A stretch of DNA of 64,000 bases, taken from assembly GCA_033239125.1 (NCBI GenBank), contig BSWB01000005.1:47910993-47974992 (forward strand), in the 5' to 3' direction. Position 1 is the first letter of the stretch. Each line of letters starts with the position of its first letter. Below the pieces are notes generated by a model. The model worked only from the letters and a program-made list of their open reading frames with translations. It had not been told where the DNA came from and made no database searches. The DNA comes from Fagopyrum homotropicum. Lineage: Eukaryota; Streptophyta; Magnoliopsida; Caryophyllales; Polygonaceae. The position numbers and the translations under genes were made by a program. Below, piece by piece: positions 56,696 through 64,000 of this stretch.

Positions 56696-58444
56696 TCAGT
56701 ACCCCCTTAAAATAAGTTCGTCCCTGAAACTTAGGATAAGGTACTTAATTAAACGAATTCCATAATTAAACTGGTTTGTCCTAGTCTCACTAAATTTTTA
56801 TTCGTTTCCTAAACTTATCTAACTCTATCAAAGCGTAACGAAAAAAAAACTGGTCGTTACATCAGATCCCCCTCAAAATAAGTTTCGTCCCGAAACTTAA
56901 GGTAAGAAAATCCTGATCGGCCTTTAAGGCACCAAAAGGGTGTGTTTCGTCACTACACAAAAGTCTTGTCGTTTCCACATCTAAGTATCCCGCACATCAA
57001 GGTTACCAAAAGAACACATCACTGACTAAACACTCAATCATGAAATAAACAAGCAGTCAAACAATATCACACATACAAGGTCAAGTCCTAACTCGTTACT
57101 CCCGAGGTTACAACTATCGCTACATAAGTCTTTGAAATGTTACGTCTCTTACTATCCCCAATATCTTAGGTAGCCTTATCGGATTTTCATAAATTCACTA
57201 AATCTTAAATCTTTTCAGGTATTTAGATCATAAGCGTATGTTACCACGTTCTAGAGTGGTTACCGGATATCTCACCGGTATCATCCGGCTCAACTATCTA
57301 ATCTTCTAATCTGATGACCTAACTCGTGTCTGGTAGGTATCTCTCCAACTGAAATTCTCAAACTCAGTTCCCAAACTTAGTCTCCGTGGAAAACCAAAGT
57401 TACACTCTCCAATAGGGTGAGGAAAACTAGTCCATCGGTCACTTTTAAACCGCTTTAAAACTTCCAATGGTTTTCCTTACACAAATCACTTCTAGATCCT
57501 TTGATGACCTTACTGCGGCAATTTATTCCTATTCCTTTCCTTTTGGTCTCAAAAAAAAATGTCAAGTATCCGATCTAGGATATCCCCCTTATACATCTCC
57601 CGACACTTTACTAAGTGTTTAAGGCTAGTTGTATCACAACTCACTTGGTCTTGTCTCCTGATATGAGTCATAGGGTTCCTCCATTAAAGAATCATCATCT
57701 GCTCATGTTTGGTCTTAAACTTGATATAACTTAACAATCAAAATCCGGTGGTCAATATTTGTGTTCTATCGACATCATCATATTATTTTATAGATCTCTA
57801 GCTCACCTCAAACTTCTTACGCAGTATCCAGGATCTTACGTGACATAGAGTGTGCCCGCAATGACCACAATAGACACAAGGTGATCTCACATCACCATCG
57901 CTTGCTCATAACTACTCAATAACTACTAACAGACCATCAGCATTGCCCTCTTATATCCCCATGTTAACTAGACAGAGAATATTCCTCTAACGGCAACTCA
58001 ACTCAGCTCAGTTCCGATACAAAATTCCACGTACTCCACTCCGACATTATGCTTCCTTTAAGTACGGTTACTGGGTTGCAAATATACTCTTGCCGCTTCT
58101 CTTTCTTATGTGTCTTTCGATTCAGAATGGTGGTTACGCAATTTGAGCTTTCTAGTGTAGACCATGCACAATACTTTTAGTACATCGTTAATTCTTCTCT
58201 CAATCGATCAAGAAAGCTCACTCTATCGTACTCCGTTAGGTATAAAATTCCAAAACTACTTGTGTGGCAAAATGTAACGAAGCCTTCACTCTTTCCTCGG
58301 ATCCATAATTGGGTACCAGTCTCCTTCTATTACGTCTACATGCACATAAGTTCCCGTACAATATTTTCCATCACTCTCCGTAACCTATCTCACGTTCCTT
58401 CCAAGCGAAATGCGTTTCACCAACTATCATCATCTTAAACTTCA

Positions 58445-58490
58445 GCTTTGTGGGTTAGGACCCACCACACTTTCGTTGTGCTACTCTGAT
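58445..58490 (-). ncRNA. Initiator tRNA-Met 5'-half-like sequence in element E
   Basis: The minus strand reads ATCAGAGTAGCACAACG and on through GTGGTGGGTCCTAACCCAC, with the same flanks as in C (34447). In C, about 33 extra bases follow it before the alignment resumes. Confidence 0.75.
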
Positions 58491-60251
58491 AATGTTGTTG
58501 TCACTCATAAATCATAAGGACATTTTCTATGAGTCCCAAGTGCTTAACCTCAAACTCTTTCTTCCAATTATACCCTAAGTCCTAACCGGATGAAGTACCA
58601 GATACCTTCCTTAATTGCCTTAAGAAAATAAAACAACGATTGAAAAAAAACAACTTCTTCCGCTTACTTTCTTAATTCTTCTACCACGGATCCAAACTCC
58701 CTGACTTGACCGGAGTTTGATCTTAACTAGCCAAGAAGTAACCCTTAAATGTTTCTCTTTATACCTTTAATTCATCCAAGAAGGTTGTCGTTGCCTACTT
58801 GAGGAAATCCTTTAAGGCGCCGGTAAAGCTACTCCATAGATCCACAGTCACAAATATCTCTTCTTAACGGTATATAACTCGTCAATACCAAACAACACTT
58901 ACACATCCTCAGCTGACATCGGTCAGTCTATAGTTGACTCATCTCAGTATCCCGAACTTACTCTTCTCATACCCCTTCTGGTATTAAAATTCTTTGGTAA
59001 GCATCACCTACTCAATTAATCCTTTTATACTTCTTTAGTTCGTCTTATCTTTCACTTTTCTGCTTTCTTTGGGACAACTCTCTTTCTCAACTCTCACTGT
59101 GCCATTCACCTGACGTCAAAAGTTGTTCCTAACACTCCACGATAGATGGTAAGCGTCTTGTAGTTCCGATGACTTTTAATTACCTCCCAATTGTAGTCCC
59201 TTTACAGGGACCGTCTGTGTTGATGGCTTAGGTCCCATATTTATTCGGGTTACCCTGGACTCTCGAGTCTAGCAAGGCCGTTCTCCCATACACATTTCTT
59301 CACTGATGTTGGTGGTAATATTGCCTTCATGAAACTCCGTTGCCCCTGCTAAAGGCTTCCATTCTTTGGGTATTGGCGTCTCGATTTCTTTCAAACTTCT
59401 TATATCTGTGAGGAGGTAAAAACCTCCCCACTTGTGGGGTTTGCCTTTCCGTTTTTACACTCAATTGTAGGTCTTCATTCTGTGCACCTTAGATTCTCAT
59501 ACCCGGATTGACACTTTGTCTCTTCTGGTTTCTCATGCCCCTAATGGTCTTTGGGGCATCCGCCTCGATTATAATGTCCTTGATTCCGTAATCTTGGTTG
59601 TACTCAATTCTACTTGTCCTGTTCCAATATTTTTATCTCTACTCTACACTCTTGTAGTCTCTTGCATGGTTCTTCTAGTTCTGTCTTTCGGCCTCGTATG
59701 CCTGAGTTCCTTGTACGACCTTCAATTCCTTCTATCTGAGTTGACTCGGGAATTCTTCCTTATTTGATTGTACTTATGGTCAAAATTAACTCCACATCTT
59801 TACTTCTTCGCCTATTAGTTCTTTGAATGGTTAACAAGGGTTACTAGGACGCTCATCCGAGTATAGTATTTAATACAAGGTCCGAGTCCTTTGTCTCGTG
59901 TTGAAAACTCTTCAATTCTGCTACCGATTTATCATGAGGCGATAATCGTCTCAAGATATCACAACTAAAGGATATAATATATCCTTTAAGATACTAACAT
60001 ATTACACATACACATATATATAACATACATTAATACTCATCATAATAAATCCATATGCTAACTCATATCGATCCAAGTTGTAGAGATCCACGGAGAGCGA
60101 TGGTAGTCCAACGTACTACTAACCCACAACCCGACTATGCTCGTGTAAAAACATAAATCCGTTTTGAAAATTTTAGACCCCTTTCGGGTTCTAGTTATTT
60201 TATACAATCGGTCTTTCAGAAGATTTCAAGTGCCATTGTTGCCAACCCAGA

Positions 60252-60263
60252 GCTCTGATACCA
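60252..60263 (-). other. Primer-binding site, initiator tRNA-Met (element E)
   Basis: TGGTATCAGAGC on the minus strand, three bases from the 5' LTR. Confidence 0.88.
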
Positions 60264-60266
60264 TAT

Positions 60267-60886
60267 TGTAACACCCCAAATTCTGAGAACTCGGGGAGTT
60301 ACTGGTTAGGACCTCACAATGGGTCCCGACCTTAGTTTGACAACAATTTAACTTGGATCTTACAACAAGGCACAAAAGTATTTAAAACATTTGAAAACTT
60401 TAAACAATATATACATGAAGAATATGTATCAGCCTTACAAAGCATAGGTACCAAAACGACACATAAGAAGAACAGAAGACATCCCGTCCCCAACTAAATA
60501 AGTACGTGGACCCGGCTGACCATTCCCTCCGGATCTCTCTACAACTGTTTTAACCTGCAAGACATCTACAAGCGGTATAAAACCGTTAGCTAACATTCTA
60601 TGCATAAGTATAAAGGTAAAAGCACAAACACACAACATACACAATCAACATGCAACACTCAATCCTTTTACTATCTTTAATTAGGTGATAGGTTATTACT
60701 AATGATACTTATTTTGTGACACGAGGGATTCCCAAACCTCGCCCCTGTCCCCGTTTACCAACGCGGAATGGTACTAATGCATCTGACCGTCTACCGGACT
60801 GGGCTGGTCGTAGGGAACCTCCTAGACTCTCGCAAGAGCTAGGCAGATGATGTCACGACCCATTATCATACACTTGGGTCAATTAC
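60267..60886 (-). repeat. Element E 5' LTR, truncated to ~620 bp
   Basis: Matches 53576-54175, with one segment the 3' copy has lost (around 60440). It breaks at 60886 after 'gggtcaattac', where element D leader sequence resumes. The frame at 60435-60644 is the same LTR shadow as 53641-53940. Confidence 0.85.
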
Positions 60887-61292
60887 ACAAGAGCTAGGTA
60901 TGAATCCATTGTCTCGCGCTGAAATCTCTTCATGTCCGCTTCCAATTTTTTTTCATGAGGCGATACTCGCTTCATGATATCACAACTAAAGAATATAAGA
61001 TATCCTTTAGGATGCTAACATGCTATACGTACACATATATAAAAATCTTACACTAAAATCTATCAATATAAGTCTATATACTAACTCACCTAACATTCCA
61101 AGATGCAGAGATCCACGGAGAACGATGGTGATCCGACGTACTACTATCCCAACAACCCGACTATGAACGTGTGTAAAAACAGAAATCCGTTTTGAAAATC
61201 TTAGACCCCTTTCGGGTTCTAATTATTTTATACATTCGGTCTTTTAGAAGATTTCAAGTGCCGTTGTTGCCAACCTGGCTCTGATACCATGT
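60887..61292 (-). other. Element D leader with perfect tRNA-iMet primer site
   Basis: Resumes D's interior after E. The conserved leader block is at about 61200-61218. The primer site 61272-61289 is a full 18-base complement of the initiator tRNA-Met 3' end (AACCTGGCTCTGATACCA on the plus strand), the best primer site in the window. Confidence 0.85.
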
Positions 61293-64000
61293 TGTAACAC
61301 CCCAAATTCTCGGAACTCGGGGAGCTACTGGTTAGGACCTCACAATGGGTCCCGACCTTGGTTTAACAACACATTACTTGGATCTTACAACAAGGCACAA
61401 ATGTACTTAAAACAATTTCGAAACATAATAGTTTTATTGTATGAATGTACACATGTGACAGCCTTACAAAACATAAACATATACATAACATGCATGATGT
61501 AAGGGAGACTCCCCCTTCCCCATCTAATGAGTACGTGGACCCGGCTGACCATCAGCTCCGGATCACTCTGCAACTGTCTATCTCTACAAATCTACAACAT
61601 GGATAAACCGTTAGCTAACAATCCAAATATACGCAGAAAAGGATAGCACAAACACACTCAAGATAACATAAAACAATCATCATGCTGGCACACAAACCGG
61701 TTATTATCTGTTCATTAAGTGAGTCACCTTATTCCATTTTACAGTTGTGGCACGAGAAATCTTAAGAGTTCTCGCCTCCGTTCCTTATCCAACTGGGTGT
61801 AGGTCTAGCTTACCTCCGCCGGTAGCATCACTACAAACCGAGTGTGGACTAGTCCCTAAAGAAACCCCCAACGCCCTCAGGCTAACTGAGCAGAATGCCA
61901 CCGCTCGTTACTCTTAGGCCAAAGTATAGGTCGGTAGATAATTATTACTAAAATATAAATATAAACATCTTATTCACACACCACTATCATTATCCACACT
62001 CATATCTGGAAGTCACCTAAGTAAGCCCAAAGGACTTACCTGAATTCAAACATAATCTCGTTATCTCAACTCGGTCTGTAACCGCAGGAACTCAACCGCC
62101 TGTTATAAAAGCCAAGTGGATCAATAATATATCCCACTTAATTAGAAGTCTCTGACTTCTAAGATATTTAACTCTATCATCAGCTAAATTACCAAAATAC
62201 CCTTATACGGATAAATGACTGTTTTACCCCTGGTCCCGAAACTTTATAAAATTCCATAACAAAGTTCCAAACTATTCTTTGGAACTCAAAACCACGCTCA
62301 AACTCTCAAAGGAAGGTTTGCTAAAGATTTAGAAGAGTTAACTACATTTTTGACTTTCATAAAAATTCGCTAACGTCCGACTTTGGCTTAAGATATGAAA
62401 ACCGAATAAAAATATAAAAAGTCTAACAAAAATCTCTAAGTCTTTTATGCTATGCACTCTATCCATAGTATCCAGAATTTTCCAAAAATACATAATAATC
62501 ACTTCTACACAAATTCTCAAAGTCGGTTCCAAAACAAGAAATTTATACTTAGCCAATTTCTGAGTTCTTTCCCAAATAGCTCAACTAGCCTACTTTGAGC
62601 TCCTATAGATCCAGATCCGACCGTTGGATCGGTCTCAACTTTTGATATGTTAAACTATGTATGACACTCTATAACATACTAAAAACTGAACGGTAGATTA
62701 TGTTTCTAAGGTATCCAAACCTAAGCTCAAACATGACTGCACAACCCAGAAAATTCCAGTGCTTCACATTTTCAGCAACATCCAGAAAACTGTTTAAGGT
62801 ATCAACTTCAAAAATTCATAACTCCTAAACCACTTGCTGGATTCATCCCAAATTTTATTATGTTCCACCACAATATGTTAACTATATCATATGCAAAATT
62901 CAAGTCAAACAGAGATCAAACTCTTATTCAAAACTATCTCTCAAAACAGCATCACATGATGTTTTTTTTTCAACACTCAGCACAGTTATAAAAACTGTGT
63001 GAGGAGTCAACTTTGAGACACCCAAACTCTCAAACTGTAACTCCAATTCTTCCTAAATTTTAGTATGATCAACTATGAACTACTGACTACAACATATACG
63101 AAAATCAGCCACAAAGGAGGAGTCTAACTTATCCAAAACTGGATTACAAAACTGTGTCAACATGCAGTTTTCCCAACACTTAGAATATTTCAGCACAACA
63201 GAAAATAAAACTGCTTACGACCCAATCTTTGAAAAATCATAACTCCCAAACCATTCACTGGATTCCTCTCAAATTATAATATGTTCTACTACAATATCTC
63301 ATCTATAACATATAAAAATTTCAGCCAAAATGGATCAGTATTTCGTACCTAAATCGGAACCCGAAGTTGGATGCTCGACAAAGTCGAAAAAACTGAGAAA
63401 ATGCAACAGTTTCTGGAGTTGCTTCTTAGCTGTAGCATATGGGTTTCAACAATGGTTCAGAGACAACTATTAGAACATATATATATGGAGGGAAGCAAGG
63501 AAAGAGTGTGGGCATACTCAGTTACGAGATTTGACAGAAGATGGAGATAGAAGTGAAGAGGACTCACCAATCCAGTACAATTCGATCCCAATGATCGATG
63601 ATTGTCCTCGGCAAGGAGAGAGGGATGACTGGAAGACTGGAGTGGTGGCGTGGCTCGTGACGGGATCCTGTGGATGCTGGTGGTTAACGACGACGGTCGA
63701 GGAGGCTTGCGATGCACGGTCCGTAAAGTCGAGCGATCCTGTTGATGAGAGTGGCGCCTCGTCCGCGTCGATGCAGCACCGTCTGGAAGTGTCGGCAGTC
63801 GAACAGTTCGGTCGTGGGTTGCAGGTTTTGAGCGGCGTTCACAGAGGCGATTGAAGATCTCTTTCGGTTGTGCAGAAAGACCCAGGTTGGGCAGCGGTAG
63901 AAGATGGTTACGTATAGTTGTTAGGTTTAGCTGAGAGGTTACGGTGAGGTTAGGTTAGAATTTTTAATTAAGGTTATTAGTTAATTAATCTCCCATCAGG
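61293..64000 (-). repeat. Element D 5' LTR, partial at window end
   Basis: Copy of 47049 to about 49568. It retains two segments deleted from the 3' LTR (near 61730 and 63370-63500). About 350 bp remain outside the window. The ORF at 63531-63854 is the LTR shadow described for 49098. Confidence 0.9.

Larger units (their letters stand above)
56696..60266 (-). pseudogene. Element E interior, decayed gag-pol and leader
   Basis: It starts with a duplicated polypurine region: a tract at 56696-56725, an LTR-like GTTACA end at 56856-56861, then a second tract at 56862-56885. On the minus strand 57085-57340 is a chromodomain-end relic alignable with 5580-5850. The interior matches C (33.7-35.6 kb) with roughly 80% identity by eye. 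The tRNA-iMet half is at 58445-58490, the conserved leader block at about 60165-60200 and the primer site at 60252-60263. No frame is usable; the 83-codon frame at 59516 is chance. Confidence 0.78.
53576..60886 (-). mobile_element. Element E: non-autonomous Tekay-type element inside element D
   Basis: 3' LTR 53576-56695, interior 56696-60266, 5' LTR fragment 60267-60886. Its LTR start is TATAACACC in the 3' copy and TGTAACACC in the 5' copy, so the terminal G is mutated. D's interior is visible on both sides (GGACGCCCACC before, GAATCCATTGTCTCGCGC after). Loss of most of the 5' LTR also removed any target duplication on that side. Confidence 0.85.
47049..64000 (-). mobile_element. Element D: non-autonomous Tekay-type element (runs off the window)
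   Basis: 3' LTR 47049-49920, polypurine tract, decayed interior 49921-53575, inserted element E, rest of leader 60887-61292, and 5' LTR from 61293. The LTRs are similar, but the 3' copy has lost about 50 bp (near 47480) and about 140 bp (near 49070). The interior carries no usable gene. The base group AAACA before 47049 would be the target duplication; its partner lies outside the window. Confidence 0.85.

Overview
The window is plant nuclear DNA, probably from a eudicot and from a repeat-rich (pericentromere-like) region. The evidence is Ty3/gypsy chromovirus (Tekay/Del type) and Athila LTR retrotransposons, LTRs of 2.6-3.1 kb, primer-binding sites for plant initiator tRNA-Met and tRNA-Asp, and CHG-type decay. 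Nearly all of the 64 kb is LTR retrotransposon, and I found no intact host gene. The species cannot be named from the sequence.

Layout of the left stack (1-43626). Position 1-617 is a decayed chromovirus interior on the + strand. A minus-strand Tekay element, called G here, is inserted after 617. Its 3' LTR is 618-2570 plus 13619-14368, a scrap of its pol end is 14369-14618, its gag is 38482-39630, and its truncated 5' LTR is 40053-41085. G's 3' LTR is split by a complete minus-strand Tekay element (element 1, 2571-13613, target duplication CTATA). G's interior is split by a young Athila element (14619-28566, intact 1950-residue gag-pol) that is followed, without a target site, by the 3' end of a second Athila unit (to 28904). 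That runs into element C (28905-38481, + strand), whose LTRs closely resemble each other but whose pol is rubble. A truncated + strand LTR (41086-43626) may be the far LTR of the outermost element.

Position 43627-46080 is the only stretch without LTR-element features: AT-rich, with an exon/intron-like start near 44140 and a tandem duplication. Position 46081-47048 looks like part of an LTR of another gypsy lineage with a TATA box.

Right stack (47049-64000). Element D (minus strand) has its 3' LTR at 47049-49920 and its 5' LTR running off the window from 61293. Element E (minus strand, 53576-60886) is inserted in D's interior and has lost most of its 5' LTR.

How the parts relate. Element 1 shows the normal chromovirus order gag-PR-RT-RNase H-integrase-chromodomain but is broken by stops, frameshifts and loss of the integrase catalytic Glu. 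C, D and E keep LTRs, leader, primer site and polypurine tract but have lost coding capacity in a shared way, so they look like a non-autonomous family mobilised in trans. All three carry, at a corresponding interior position, a 5' half of an initiator tRNA-Met, the same tRNA that primes them. The Athila element carries a palindromic module (TTCCACGGCCGTGGAA) in its LTR, in its spacers and in frame inside its polyprotein. These two are the most unusual signals in the window.
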